From Darksidea phi (taxonomy: Eukaryota > Ascomycota > Dothideomycetes > Pleosporales > Lentitheciaceae), in assembly GCA_030770425.1 (NCBI GenBank), contig JASJFT010000055.1, positions 124,001 to 188,000 on the forward strand: DNA of 64,000 nucleotides, given 5' to 3'. Under the pieces are notes generated by a model that worked only from the letters and a program-made list of their open reading frames with translations, was not told the DNA's origin and did not search any database. A program made the translations under genes and the position numbers. Below are positions 23,132-35,400 of the stretch, in pieces. Positions within the stretch are counted from its first letter, which is position 1. Each line of letters begins with the position of its first letter.

Positions 23132-25244
23132 ATGGTCTTTCATCTCGTCATGAGGCTGTCTTTGCTTCTAGGGTCTCTATGGCTCTCCTTCAGCTCCACA
23201 GCTGCCGGCGCTTTCACGGGCTTAGGTGGTCCTACTATGGAGCCCTATTGCGCCCTTGCCTGTCGCAATGTCCTGGGCCTTGCCAATCTTACATGCACCG
23301 AGACACACGACCACGGTGGTGGTCACAGTCATGGCGACATGTCAACACCTGAATGTCGAGGCAACGACGATGCCTATTTGACCTCATTAGCCTACTGCTT
23401 CCAGGCTCAGTGCCCGAGTTTGCCCGTTTGGCAACTCGAGCAGTATTGGGCCGCCGCAGCAGTAGCTCCCGGCATTCCCGCAAAATGGGACTATCACGCA
23501 GCTCTTGAACATGTCGATGGCACTCCGACTGAGACATGGGAGATGGGTCGCACCCTTAACACCACCTTGCTAGCTCCCTTAGCGCTCTTAGGTGTTCAGA
23601 GTCACTTTTGGTCGGTTATGGATCACAATGATATGCTGCTCTACAGATACTCGTAAGTATATTCTTGTACAAAGAAAAAGCAAGTGCTGACGGGTTTGTA
23701 GGCTCATCATACTAGTGGTTGGGTTTGCCGCCCCCATCGCCCTTACCGTATTGTCGAAACTCCCCGTATTGTCTGCAATTGTTGCAAGGCTCAATCCGTA
23801 TTTGGTGTGGCCTTCAACTATCGGCTCCTACCACAACCGTTCACTTCCATGGGCGCTGGGAAACCCACCTACGATCGGACAAGCCTTGTATATTGCGGGT
23901 TTTATTCTCTTGAACATTGTCCTCTCCTGTGTCGGCTATCGAACACAGCAGCCACACCCATGGGGTTATGATAAGCGCGGCGAAATTCTAGCCTACGCAG
24001 GCTATCGCACGGGCGAGATCGCTTTTGCTCTTCTTCCCCTCACAATTCTCTTTGCTGGGCGAAATAACGTACTCCTTTGGCTGACGAACTGGTCGCATTC
24101 CACGTATATGCTACTTCATCGGTGGATCGCGCGACTATTTGCTCTCCATACAATTCTTCATTCTGTTTTTCTTCTTGCCGCTCGTATCCAGATTGGCACC
24201 TACAGTACCGATAAAGAGCTACCATACTGGCAGTGGGGAATCGTCGGCACTGTCTTTGCCTGCATAATGCTTGTCGGGAGTCTTCTCTGGTTCCGTCGGC
24301 TATCCTACGAGATCTTCCTGATCAGCCACATCATCATGGCAATTTTCGTCATCATTGGAAGCTGGTATCACTTAATTTTGCGATTCGGAAAGCTAGGAAA
24401 TCACGAATACTGGCTCTACGCTGCTTTTGCAGCCTGGAGCTTTGACCGCTTGCTGCGCATCGTTCGGATCGCAGGCAACGGTATCCGTAGATCGACGGTG
24501 ACGGACGTTGGCCCGAACCATGTCCGTGTTGAGATTCCAGGTATTAGATTCAGCGGCAAGCCTGGTTTCCATGGCTATGTCTATTTTCCAACTCTTAGTC
24601 CGTTGAAGCCATGGGAAAATCACCCGTTCTCCGTCAACTCTACGGCTCTTCTTCATTCGTACAAGCACCGCCACCAAAGTCCGGCCCATTCCCTTGACGG
24701 TTCATCTGGGAGCGAGAAGCGCGACTCCAGAGTACATGAAAGCAGCCTCATCCATGGCCCAAACACAACCGCAGGGATTACTTTGTACGTCCGAAAGTCC
24801 ACAGGCATGACTCGGCTCTTGCAGAACCATGAGAAACTAATTACCCTCCTTGATGGACCTTACGCAAATAACCAGCCTTCAGACGTACTGAACTGCGACC
24901 GTCTACTGCTTATCGGCGGCGGCATCGGTATCACCGGTCTCTTGGGCTTCGTCCACGCTCACGTCAACGTCAAACTTGCATGGAGCGCAAAGCAATCCGA
25001 CGAAGTTATTGTTCAAGATCTAGATGATGTCTTAAAGAGCGTTTTGGATAGAGAGATTCGAGTCGGCGAGCGACTTGATATCAACACGCTGCTGCGACAG
25101 GAGGTGCAGACTGGGTACAAGAAAGTCGGCGTGGTTGCATGTGGGCCTGCAGCATTATGTGATGATGTGCGCGCGACGGTGTCGAGTATGGCGCGACATG
25201 AGAAGACTCGGTTCGAACTTGAGATCGAGACGTTTGGGTGGTGA
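23132..25244 (+). CDS. Ferric/cupric reductase transmembrane component (FRE family)
   Basis: Two exons (23132-23652, 23702-25244) give 687 residues. A second Met at 23150 (MRLSLLLGSLWLSF) gives a cleaner signal peptide and may be the true start. An extracellular Cys/His-rich N-terminal domain precedes the membrane domain, whose heme-ligating His pairs lie in WSHSTYMLLHRWIARLFALH and FLISHIIMAIF/GSWYH. The FAD-binding motif is HPFSVNS. The NAD(P)H site includes LLLIGGGIGITGLLGF, and the protein ends in FELEIETFGW. It reduces ferric or cupric ions at the plasma membrane for uptake, using cytosolic NADPH. Iron-dependent control is likely by family, but I found no clear GATA-type site. Confidence 0.9.
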
Positions 25245-25378
25245 ATAATGGCCAGTCCGGTATCTGTTATGTTCAAAGTTGTCGTTTCTGACAATCAATC
25301 TCGTATAGAATGTTTGTTCAATACGTAGCTCATAATCATGCCTTTCAAAGCCCAGTTGCTGTGATTAATACACATAGC

Positions 25379-25469
25379 CTATTGATTTCGGTACGAACAT
25401 AACGTCTAGTTGCTAACCATAGACACATTACCCCATGAGCCATACGTCAAAGTATTATTGCGAAATTAT
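25379..25469. repeat. Dispersed repeat fragment, RIP-mutated copy
   Basis: About 90 bp align with 51235-51326. The shared core CGAACATAACG is followed by differences that are nearly all transitions with T or A in this copy (for example GTCTAGTTGC here against GCCCGGTCGC there). That direction is what RIP produces. Confidence 0.65.
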
Positions 25470-25555
25470 AGATAACCCACGATGTAGGGAGTCATGCTCA
25501 ACCAGCCAGTAACTAGGAGCTTGGATCCAGCGGTCGTTTCAATATACTTCAGATG

Positions 25556-25912
25556 TTACACTAGCGGGTCATGGGAGTTTGTCCTGAGACGTGTCTTTTC
25601 GGTGTTAAAGGCGCGGAAGATGTAGTAGCCGGTGCCCTGGACAAGGAAAATGCCTAAAATACCATTCCAGCCGAGTTCAGTCAGGTGGTTAGGGAGATCC
25701 TTGATTTGGGAAACGGACGAAAGGCTCTTTACTACATTATCTCCGTTCAATGCTGATGCCAGCAGTCTTGGGAATCGGACGTCGTGAGACCCACTTCTAA
25801 CTCGACCGCCGCCTTGAGGAGGAAAAACAGCGGTGTTTCTGACATTGTGTTCCCGGGGAATGATAGCTCCTTCGCTCGTACAGTGTGAGACCACTTGCGA
25901 CATGGTTGGCAT
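25556..25912 (-). CDS. Hypothetical 118-residue ORF
   Basis: ATG-initiated frame with one possible membrane or amphipathic segment (LGWNGILGIFLVQGTGYYIF) near the C-terminus. No family recognised. It lies between repeat fragments, so it may be chance or a remnant. Reported because nothing else occupies this stretch. Confidence 0.25.
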   Translation of the reverse strand: MPTMSQVVSHCTSEGAIIPREHNVRNTAVFPPQGGGRVRSGSHDVRFPRLLASALNGDNVVKSLSSVSQIKDLPNHLTELGWNGILGIFLVQGTGYYIFRAFNTEKTRLRTNSHDPLV

Positions 25913-26036
25913 CTCGGTTTCGGCAATGCATCACTACAGCACATAATATCCATACATGGCATTGCTTGTCCCTTTTCACAAGTTCAGGGCTACAAGCTAG
26001 ATCACAAAAAGGCCGCAGTTATGCATATATTGCGTA

Positions 26037-26100
26037 AGCAATAGCAGTAATCGGACGAATCGCAGAGCTGCAAGCATCAGCAGTAATTCGGACGAATTGC
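26037..26100. repeat. Imperfect direct repeat beside the transposase relic
   Basis: AGCAGTAATCGGACGAATCGC (26043-26063) and its near-copy with one inserted T and one C-to-T change (26079-26100) lie a few dozen bp apart. They sit just outside the 3' end of the dead transposase and could be remnants of a terminal or subterminal repeat. Confidence 0.5.
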
Positions 26101-26179
26101 GCATCCGCGAGCAACATAATTCGCGCGCCACTTAGTCCGGTTGAGAAGCTATTGGAGCCTCCTAAGATGTTGCATGGGA

Positions 26180-26990
26180 ATTCAAGTTAGCAAGTCGACG
26201 TGGAATACTCCTGACCTCTTAATCGTACGCTCGCTTGAGAGGAGAGAAGCAACTGACGCTAATCGCCTGGAACAGGTGTGATTTATGGGCAGGCTTACAG
26301 AGACTGATGATGTTGTTCTCTGTACAATACTGGTAAAACTTAGGTGTAGTGTGGCTGCTATAGCCGTCAAGGATAAGCAGGCGGTAGACTCCCTTAACCT
26401 AAAATGTTTTATGTCTGCTATAGTGCTTCAACCACTCAAAGCCAAGCCAATCGTTTGCCCAGCCGTTGTCGCTTATAGCGACTACCTAGTTAGCAGGTAG
26501 ATCACAATACCAGCCAGCCCAGTAGAGCTTGCCCGACAGAATGACGAACAGTGAGATAGACCGGTCAGCCGCGTTAATGCCCTCGTTCGCCGTGATCCAG
26601 TGGTGATTGCCCGGCCGTACGGCGACTGCTTGACCGACAGTGTCAGAGTTAGTAATTACCTTTAACGTCGCAACAACACCCACTATAAACTCAGTCTCGT
26701 AAAGTTGTACACGACCTTGTTAAGTATCTCATACGCTTGACGGCTCTCTTGTACGAGCATGAACCACGCGTTAATCGCGATAGGATCCCCACACTTTACG
26801 CATTATAAGCAGAATTCCTGTTCCACTTCGTCTAAAGTTTTGACTGGCTCTTGACGAAGCCGGACACCCAGTTCCTGCGAATATGCGGTTGGGGAGAGTG
26901 TTAGCCGCGGGCGGCAAGTAGAGCGTCTGCCATTCGTCGTACGTCGCTGGTCTCAGGTGGAAAGGCCTCGTCAATCAAGGTATAGGATCC
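26180..26990 (-). mobile_element. Degenerate Fot1/pogo-type (Tc1/mariner) DDE transposase
   Basis: Minus-strand translation, allowing stops and frame changes, gives ordered pogo/Fot1 landmarks: an N-terminal stretch (SDVRRMADALLAARG), the core VATLKVITNSDTVGQAVAV, WITANEGINAADR, FVILSGKLYWAGWY, then SDNGWANDWLGFEWLKH, LLILDGYSSHTTP and SPLKRAYD. The Asp residues of the second and third pieces match DDE-type catalytic positions. Stops fall where Trp or Gln codons are expected, consistent with C-to-T/G-to-A mutation. The element is dead. Terminal inverted repeats were not found, so limits are approximate. Confidence 0.75.
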
Positions 26991-28232
26991 ATTGAATAGG
27001 ACACCGCTGCTCTGACGGCTGCAGCTTTTGTTTCTGGTTATTGTGTATAGACTTAGGTAAGAGCACCTTGAAGGCGGCGTCGGAGCGCTATACGAGGCAC
27101 TGTATACAACGTAGCAGCTCGAGAAGCTCCTAAAATTTACTGGACAGCTTGGGTAGCGACCGTAAACTTACCTTCTCTTTTGAGACGGTTGAAGCCGTGT
27201 GTTGAACTCATTGGGGTTGGTACGCGTAGAGGCGTGTTGATATTGGTAGGGCTAGCCGTTGACTAGTGTCAAGCGGTGGAACACGTCACTACTCTAACAA
27301 AGTAGAATTGAGGCTTACTTTGATTACGCGAGACGATCTGCAGGCACACCTCAACAAGAAAAAAGATGAGGCAAGCAACTGATCAGTAAGCCACACCCGC
27401 AACACCAACTTTTCATATACACCATATTCAACGCCCATAACTCCACAACGCCACGCCGTATTTACACTAATATAAATGGCGCGAAATCGCCCAGAGACTC
27501 CCCGGATCTAGAAACCAAACTCCATGCCGATACGGATAAAAAAGAGCCGAGTTATAACCACGTACGATGAGCGCAAGGTTTGGTGTAGGTTGCTGATTCA
27601 TCAGCTGTTTATCTCATTTTTTGTAGGGGGTGGGCGGTTATCTGCGGCATCAACCAAGATGGTTGCCCAACACTAGTCTTGATGTAGTCAGGCGACCTTT
27701 TATTCTATGTTTGGTTTTATAGACTCTCCACCGAGGTTACCGTTGTCCTAGACTTATGTTACGAACTGTGGAAGGATCGTATAGCACAAAAACAGCCTCT
27801 CTTACAGCTCGTTGTAAAAGTCGTTGCATCTCCTTCCCTCGTGGATGCCCTAGCAGGCTTGGCCGCGATCTTATCGGTTTACTTTCTGGGTAAGGGATTT
27901 AGCCGGAGTTAGTTAGCGGAGTTAACTGAACCAGAAACAGCAATTGGATACTATGGTGGAAATAGCCACTTGATGTACAGCTGTCCCGGAGATAAAACCC
28001 GCAACGGAGATCCGTTGGTTCCATGCTCAGTACTCGGTCTTACATCATCAAAGAACTAACGAGCATCCTAAACATCCGAATCTTCCCGTTATACATATAT
28101 ATATGTATATATATATCGGTGGTAATCGCATGATGCTAGATCAAAAGTCAATCGTCGATAAACGCAGCGTTTTAATAAGTCTGTTTGCCAATCCTCTTCC
28201 TCCGATTTCAACAGAATCAGAATCTCTTCAAA
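26991..28232. other. Intergenic, remnant DNA and promoter of the epimerase gene
   Basis: About 1.2 kb without a supported gene. The part next to 26990 probably continues the transposon. The last 200 bp hold a TA microsatellite and the leader of the epimerase gene. Confidence 0.4.
28091..28116. repeat. TA-rich microsatellite
   Basis: An uninterrupted run of AT/TA dinucleotides with one CA and one GT interruption, about 120 bp upstream of the epimerase ATG. It could serve as an extended TATA-like element. Confidence 0.8.
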
Positions 28233-29207
28233 ATGCCCAAGGTCCTCATTATCGGTGCAACAGGCTATCTTGGCAAGCGGCTTGCTGATACACTCGTCCG
28301 CCGCGGTCAAGATCAAGTGTACGGTATCGCTCGTACCAAGGCCAAAGCCGAGTCTCTAGCTCTTGCTGAAGTCATCCCGATTCTCTGCGCCGACCCTGTT
28401 AATGAACCCACAGCCTATTTAGAGGCTATCCGCAACCATCACATCGATACCGTCGTTGACGTTGGCGGTGCCAACCTCGACTCAGCAAAGTTCCTCGATG
28501 ATATCAAGAAGCTTGGCAAGGAACGACTGGAAAACTACGAGACCTCGGGTTATCACAAGTGCCCTAAGTTGGGATTTATCTATTGCTCGGGCACCTGGGT
28601 TCACGGATCTAGTGAAAATCCCGTGAATGATCTCGACATTGTCGGCCCTAGCGCCGCCACTCCACCAAGAAGCCTCGTCGCGTGGCGGGTTGATCTTGAA
28701 AAGTCTATCCTCGCCTCAGCCGATGTCCTCGACGTTGCTATCCTGCGGCCCGCATTGATTTACGGTTACGAAAGTACTATCTGGACTCCCTACTTTCTCC
28801 CACTTCTGGAAGCAGCTAGACGCGGCACACCGGACTCTGTTCAGATTCCTCTAAGTTTGGACGCCAAGCCGGGCCTTATTCATGTTGACGACGTCGCTAC
28901 TGCCTTCGAGAAAGCTATTGAGAAGCTGTCCTTGATTAATGGCGGTTCTGTTTACCCTGTCTTCGATCTGGTCACAAGTCAGGAGAGCATGCATGAGATT
29001 TTCGCGGCTTTGGCTTCAACTTGGGGATACAAGCCCCAATTCGAGCTGGTTGGCCCTGGTGATGATCTGTTTGCGGAAGCCATGAGTACGACTATGCGTG
29101 GGTCATCGGCCCGTGCAAAGCAACTGTTAGGTTGGGAGCCGACAAGGTTAGGGGGTTTTGTAGCGGATATGGATCGTTATGCTGCCGCATTTGCGTCCCA
29201 GCATTAA
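28233..29207 (+). CDS. NAD(P)-dependent epimerase/dehydratase (extended SDR)
   Basis: Single-exon gene of 324 residues from the ATG at 28233. The Rossmann signature GATGYLG sits at the N-terminus (KVLIIGATGYLGKRLADTL). A VVDVGGANL strand and FIYCSGTWVHGSS, where the usual YxxxK active site is modified, follow; then the substrate-side motif ILRPALIYGYES and a late HVDDVATAFEKAI. The fold is that of atypical extended SDRs acting on sugars or small oxygenated molecules. It lies about 1.3 kb from the first cluster P450 and could be a cluster-edge tailoring enzyme or an unrelated neighbour. The substrate cannot be told from sequence. Confidence 0.85.
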   Translation: MPKVLIIGATGYLGKRLADTLVRRGQDQVYGIARTKAKAESLALAEVIPILCADPVNEPTAYLEAIRNHHIDTVVDVGGANLDSAKFLDDIKKLGKERLENYETSGYHKCPKLGFIYCSGTWVHGSSENPVNDLDIVGPSAATPPRSLVAWRVDLEKSILASADVLDVAILRPALIYGYESTIWTPYFLPLLEAARRGTPDSVQIPLSLDAKPGLIHVDDVATAFEKAIEKLSLINGGSVYPVFDLVTSQESMHEIFAALASTWGYKPQFELVGPGDDLFAEAMSTTMRGSSARAKQLLGWEPTRLGGFVADMDRYAAAFASQH

Positions 29208-30476
29208 CATAAGGCCTTCCAGGGACGGCTGTGAGTCTGTCATTTCTCATGTTGTAGGACTGTTGAAGAAGGGAGGAATCAGTCCTGATATTGGCTGATG
29301 AGGTGCATTTATGCTAGGGTGGGGCCTGGTCCTACCCTAGCTGTAGGGTAGTTGGGTTTATGCAGGCTGAGAGAACGGGTGTAGTCTAGAATAGATTAAA
29401 CTAATAGAATTAGATCTACATAAGCTTAATGTGTTCCATCACTCCTTGGTCCACCGTCGGCACGGGTATAAACCGCCATCTCCGATCTCCAGCTACTTTA
29501 ATACTTGCGTAGTTGCGCTGTAGAGGTGCAGGGAATCTATAACTTGGTCCTTGGAGTGCGAACAGCATGAACGTCATGAAGTTTCATGTTAAAATAGTAC
29601 TGTGTGATTGGACGAATTAGCGTTGTACGTTGATCAAGTCAGCTCTTTGCGCTTATCGAGCCTTCCTCTTCGCACTCTTATCTTCGCACCTCCAGCGCGG
29701 ATGCCAACAAAGGCCGAATCGCTTGAGAGAATTAGAAAATTCTTCTACTTGATTTAAAAATTGACTGATTCACCATCATGCAACATGACTTCCCGTCCAC
29801 AATCACTGCGAAGTGCAATATGAATGGGAATCACACCTCGCTTTTCGCCAGTAATGCGACGGACTCATTAAAGAATAAGACGATAAATTGCGTGAAAAGC
29901 GACGAAGCAGCGACTCAAAAAACCTGAATACCTCTTGAACCATTCGTTGCACCTGGGTCGGGAGCACGAGGTGAACATCCACGCGCACGCTAATAAGTAA
30001 TCACACCGGGTGGTAAAGGGAACAGGAAAGCCAGAAAATGCATGAAGCAAGGCGAGCAGCGGCCGTTGAATGCCTTAAGCGCAGCATATCCCATTGGCTT
30101 AGGAGTAGCAGTTGGTGCGGTAGTGGCAAGGGCATTGATCTATCCCCGTCTTAGGGTCGCTAATAATAGAGACGTCTTCTCCGAAAAACTATACACTCAC
30201 GTGAAAAATGTCATGGTCTTACGGCTGACGAGCATAAGTGGAACCAACAATTAGCATGACAATTTGAAGCTATGCAAGCGCTATATCAATAGCGAATGTT
30301 AACAGAGAACTGACTAGGCCGAAAGCGATGTTGGTACGGGATCGGTCTGAAATATCTGAAGTTTGGATCCAGAGATATCTAGAGTTGTTGAATGGAGCAT
30401 GTAAATTATTTGATCAGCATGGCTGCGGTTGTATAGCTCAAAGTCCAACTCTCCAATCATTCGACTTTAATGTAAT
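29208..30476. other. Intergenic, no supported gene
   Basis: About 1.27 kb between the epimerase and the P450 3' end. A 70-codon frame (30042-30254) has a hydrophobic stretch near its start but no recognisable family. Otherwise empty. Confidence 0.4.
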
Positions 30477-32134
30477 TCATAAGCATCGAGTGACTAACTT
30501 CACATAGAGCGGCTTCGGCTCAAGGACTATGAAGACTCGGTGGTTCAACCAATCGTCAATACCAGCGTCCGCCGGTTGTATATCAAAGTTCCAAACAAGC
30601 TTCGCAAGCGCTTGACGTGCTTGTGCGAAGAATAGTCTTTATGAGGTAAGCCAAGGAATTACAAAAAGCTGAGCGTCTCTAACTTACTTTACTCCAATAC
30701 AGTTGCGCGGTCCAGTGGAGAAGGGCATGAAGGCAGATCTTACGTCATTGTCGAAGATCTTTTTGTAGCGAGGATCGTCCTGCGGCAGAAAGCGTTCCGG
30801 GTGGAATACGAGGGGCTCGTACCAGTAGTTCGGGCAATGGAGGATATTCTGAAGGCTTATGCCAACAATTGACTGTATCAGGTTAGCACTGCGGATACTT
30901 TAGAAAGATACTAGAGCACCTACGCTGCCAGGGACATGGTGCCCAGCGATAATTCTGCTTTCACCTGGAGGAACCACCCTTGGGAGGGATATAGGCGACG
31001 GGTGGTGTAGTCGCAACGTCTCGTTCAAGACTGCTTCCAGATAGGCCAAACATTGCGTGCTCTGAACTGTGATGTCGTTTTCACACTTGAAACAGCCGCG
31101 TATCTCGCCAGAAAGCTCATTCCATATACGAGAATCTTGAAGCAAAAAGTATGTACAGCTTGTGAGCGCCGCAGTCGTGAGTTGACAATCCGCAATTAGC
31201 AACGCGAGAACATGAGACAGAACTTCTTCCTTTGTGATGCCCTTCTTTACTAAACCGTTCCCTTCTACGGTACGGCCAACAACTGGTGTCAAGAGGTCGG
31301 GACGGCCACGGCACGTATCACCATGAGCCAATCGGCGATCAATCTTGGTGGTTGCGTTCTTCCAATTGATCTCACGTCTTTTGCGAGTAACGCGGAGGAA
31401 GAAGAAGTCTAGAATTTTGTCTAGAGGGGCGAACCAACGAAGACTGTTCCGTATTGTGCTATATTGTGCATGGAGAAAGAATTGTTTGATCCAGGGATGA
31501 TCTCCATTGGTATCTAAGCCATGGGATGATTCACCGTACGTAAGATCCGTTATCGTGTCGAACGCCAGGTAGCCGTAGAGCTGGTTGATATCTAGGCTTG
31601 CACTTTTTTCTCTGTGGATGCGTGCAATGAAGCGAGAAGTATGATGCTCTATGAGCGTTGCTTGCTCGCGGAGAGCTTTGTCAGAAAAGCCAAATGCAAG
31701 GATGCCGCGGATCCGTTTGTGTGTCTCGCCCTCAGCGGTGAAGAGCGAATGGGCGCCGTTCAGAGGAGGGGTCTGGCTGCACGGATCTTTCAGCAGCAAC
31801 GGGCGGGCCGTGTATATGTCGCTCCATGCAGCGGTCGAAAGCGTAGTAATTTCGTTCGGAGCTATGCGAATGGTGTCCCCGAATTCGGCGTGAAAACGGG
31901 CAAGCGATCGCCACAGGTCACCGCGCACCACATGCCAGAGCCACGGCAGCCGTGACAATGCCCACAGCTGCGCTGGTCAATTCCTGTCATTGTGCGTAGT
32001 ATGTGGAATGGTGTTGGTCCAACCTTGGGCCCGGGGTACTTTGCCAGTGGGTGCACCCAAACACGATAGCATCCAACGGCAATCACATAAATCGCAAAAG
32101 AGCATAGAAAAGCAAGAACTGCTGGCGGCGACAT
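30477..32134 (-). CDS. Cytochrome P450 monooxygenase (cluster, first)
   Basis: Four exons (32134-32024, 31967-30924, 30872-30688, 30636-30477) give 499 residues. An N-terminal membrane anchor (LAFLCSFAIYVIAVGC) and the HPLAKYPGPK hinge precede the body. The ExxR helix is NETLRLHHP, the PERF region is FHPERFLP, and the heme loop is FSTGPRNCIG with ligand C443. The I-helix reads LLIADCQLTTAAL where most family members have AGxETT, so the acidic-Thr pair is altered. It is ER-bound and is expected to oxidise the polyketide product. It is transcribed divergently from the PKS across 347 bp, which argues for co-regulation. Confidence 0.92.
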
Positions 32135-32481
32135 GATTGTTGATTGCAGCCGCTGCTTGTACACCACGGAGTTGTCAAAAGTATGGTCGTCTCTGCGGCC
32201 TTCAGCTCGCCGTCCAATCGGAGCTTAGGGCCGGCGGTTATTTATTGTTTGGGCGAACCCGCCGGCGGCCTCCAACTCACCAAAGACGCCTGTTGCACCA
32301 CACTTCCGATGGTCTCGTAACCAAAAACGTACACGTCTACCGCATATGTACGGCGCAGCAAATATCCCGGCCGTGATGGCTTTGCAAGGCTGTTGGCCGC
32401 CCATGCAAGGGCGCATGGTATCAATATCAATAGCTTGCCCAAGAAGCCTTTCGAATTTTGCGCTACCGATATCAACCGAGA
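32135..32481. promoter_or_regulatory. Bidirectional P450/PKS promoter
   Basis: 347 bp separate the start codons of the P450 (minus) and the PKS (plus). It carries CGG-rich sites of the type bound by Zn2Cys6 regulators; one such regulator is encoded 9 kb away. Confidence 0.6.
32230..32268. promoter_or_regulatory. Candidate Zn2Cys6 site: GCCGGCGG repeat with palindrome
   Basis: GCCGGCGG occurs at 32230-32237 and again at 32261-32268. The second lies within the perfect 10-bp palindrome CCGCCGGCGG (32259-32268). CGG/CCG half-sites are the usual targets of fungal Zn2Cys6 proteins. Binding is inferred, not shown. Confidence 0.45.
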
Positions 32482-35400
32482 ATGCCTCCCAAAACGACGT
32501 CTGCCGCCTTCTTCTGTCCACGTACGAGGCCACCACCAGAGGACTATCTCACGGAGCTGAGGGACTTCTTACGGCAAAGTCCACAGGGAAACGATCTACT
32601 CTCTCATGTCGTTCATCTCGAGGAGTCATGGCCTCTGTTTGCAAACGCCGGAAGCGACATTGCGGCTCTTTCGGACGGTGTCCAAGACGTAAGACTGCTC
32701 GTCGATTGGGTCAATGGTGGTCCGACCTCTCCGATATGCGAAGCCCGAACCAGCATCGTAGCTCTTCCGCTGCTTCTTATCCTTCAACTAGGACAGTACC
32801 TCCGCTATCTCGAAGTCCATGGCATATCTCATGACAACTTCCTTGGCCAAGTTCGGCATGCTGGGGGTATCCATGGCTACTGTGGCGGCGCAGCCGCGGC
32901 GCTTTCCATCGCGACGGCCAAGAATGAGGCGCAAGTAATAGAAAACGCTGCCGTACTTCTTCGTGTGGTGATGGGCATTGGTGCGATCATGGAAGCTGCT
33001 GACGATGCGCATTCGTCGGACCCTACCACAATCGCAATACGCTTGAAACATGAAGAGCAGGGCGAGGAACTTGTCAGACTATTTCCCGGGGTGAGGCTCA
33101 CCCAAGTATTGAAGCTTGCGTTGATTGCTCATGATCTCACAGACCTACATATCCGCTGTCACAGAACCGAAATCTATTAGCATCATTGGGCCAGGACGAG
33201 TGCTTGCTCAATTGACTCGCCACGCGAGAAGCCTTGGACTCCCTGTCCATGTTACTGATATAACTGGCAGAGCACACAGTCCAGAGAATCGCGCGGTTGC
33301 GATGGAACTAATTGCTCTCCTCAACCGAATCCCGCAGCTTCAGCTACCCGAAAGCACATATTTGAGAGTGCCCTTTAGGTCCAACCGAACCGGCGAGACT
33401 GTGGGAACGTCATTCGTGGAAGACATGGTCATCATGATGCTTGCTTCTAGATGCGAATGGCATACCCTGCTGGGTAAGGTCGCCGAAGACATGAAGAACT
33501 CAGGCCAAGCTTTTCACTCCATCGTGGTATTTGGTATGGATGATTGCGTGCCCATGTCGCAATTTCGTAGCAAGCAACTCCCGGTATCCAAATTCGAGGC
33601 TCGGTCTCTTGCCCTCCGTTCAGAGCCTTCAAGCGTAAATTCGTTCAAATTCCCGGATTCAGCGATTGCGATTATTGGAGTGTCATGCAGACTTCCAGGA
33701 GCAAATAACATCGAAGAGCTTTGGGAGCTCGTGTCTGGGGCCCGAGATTGTCATCAGGAGATTCCCTCGGACAGATTTACTTCAAATGCGAGCTTTCGCG
33801 AAGCCCAGAGCGGAGGGCATAACGCAAGGAAGAAGTCCTACGGTAACTTCATCGATGATGTGAAACGATTTGACTGTTCATTCTTTGGGATCAATCCGAG
33901 GGAAGCGGCAAACATGGACCCACAGCAACGGATACTTCTGGAGCTTTCGTACGAAGCTCTCGAGAGCAGCGGCTACCTTGTAACCCATGTCCGCGACGCC
34001 GGAGATAGTGTAGGCTGTTTTATCGGCGGGAGTTTTGTGGAATATCTTGATAACGCCAACGCTCATGCCCCAACAGCTTACACCTCAACTGGAACAATTC
34101 GCGGATTTTTGTGTGGACGACTAAGCTATTACTACGGATGGACAGGACCCTCTGAAGTAATTGATACCGCATGCTCCTCCTCACTGGTCGCCATCAATCG
34201 AGCATGTAGAGCTTTGCAAGGGGGGGAGTGCAGCATGGCTTTAGCCGGCGGTGTGAACGTCATTACGGGCTTGAATAACTTTCTCGACCTAGGTAAAGCA
34301 GGGTTCCTCAGCCCGACGGGTCAATGCAAAGCCTTTGATGCCGCTGCGGATGGATACTGTCGTGCCGAAGGAGCCGGGCTGGTTCTTTTGAAACCACTTC
34401 AGCAGGCCATCCAGGCCGGAGACAATATTCTAGGTGTCTTACCGAGCACTGGCACAAATCAAGGAGGCCTTTCCACATTATTGACCGTACCATCTTCTTC
34501 CGCTCTTCAGTCACTGTATTCAAGCATACTAGATCAGGCAACTCTAAAGCCGTCGGATATATCTTATGTCGAGGCCCACGCAACGGGCACCCAAGCCGGC
34601 GATCCAGTCGAAATGGAGAGCATCCGATCGGTGTTTTCAGATACTTCCCGCACTACCAGTCTTGTAATAGGATCTATCAAGGGAAATATTGGCCATTGCG
34701 AAACTGCTGCTGGAGTTGCAGGCCTGCTCAAAGTTCTTGCCATGATCCAACATCAACAGATTCCTCCCCAGGCGAACTTCAATTGCTTGAATCCCAATAT
34801 CCCGCCATTGGAATTTGATTACCTTGAGATTCCTCGGTCCCTAAGACCCTGGAAGGCACCGCTTCGCGTCGCTCTTGTCAATAGCTATGGAGCTGCAGGG
34901 TCCAATGCCGCGTTATTATGCTGTGAGATGCCCTGCGAGGAAGCCGCGCCGGCCCAGCCATCCGTCCCGAATCAGACAAAAGTTGTGCTCCCACTGGTTG
35001 TGAGTGCGGCTTCACCTCAAGGCGTAATTACTCAAGCAAGAAATCTTGCCGCGTATCTCCGGAAAAGCCCCACTGGCATTACACTCGCAGATGTCTCATA
35101 CACTCTGAATTATCGGAGAAAAAGACACAGGTTCTGTGCTATCATTGAAGCCTCAGACATCCCGAATGCCGCTCGTTCTCTTGAACACATCAAATCGCCT
35201 TCCTTTAAATATCCCAATGAACCACCGCCAATTGTCCTAGTATTTGGTGGCCAGAATGGCGCCAAAGTCAATCTCAGTCGTGAACTTCTAAACACATATC
35301 CAGTATTCCGTACTTATATCGAAAAGTGCGATACGCAACTGCTTCGGCTTGGTTATCCCTCTCTGTTTCCGGCGATATTTGATGATCATCCGCTCCAGGA

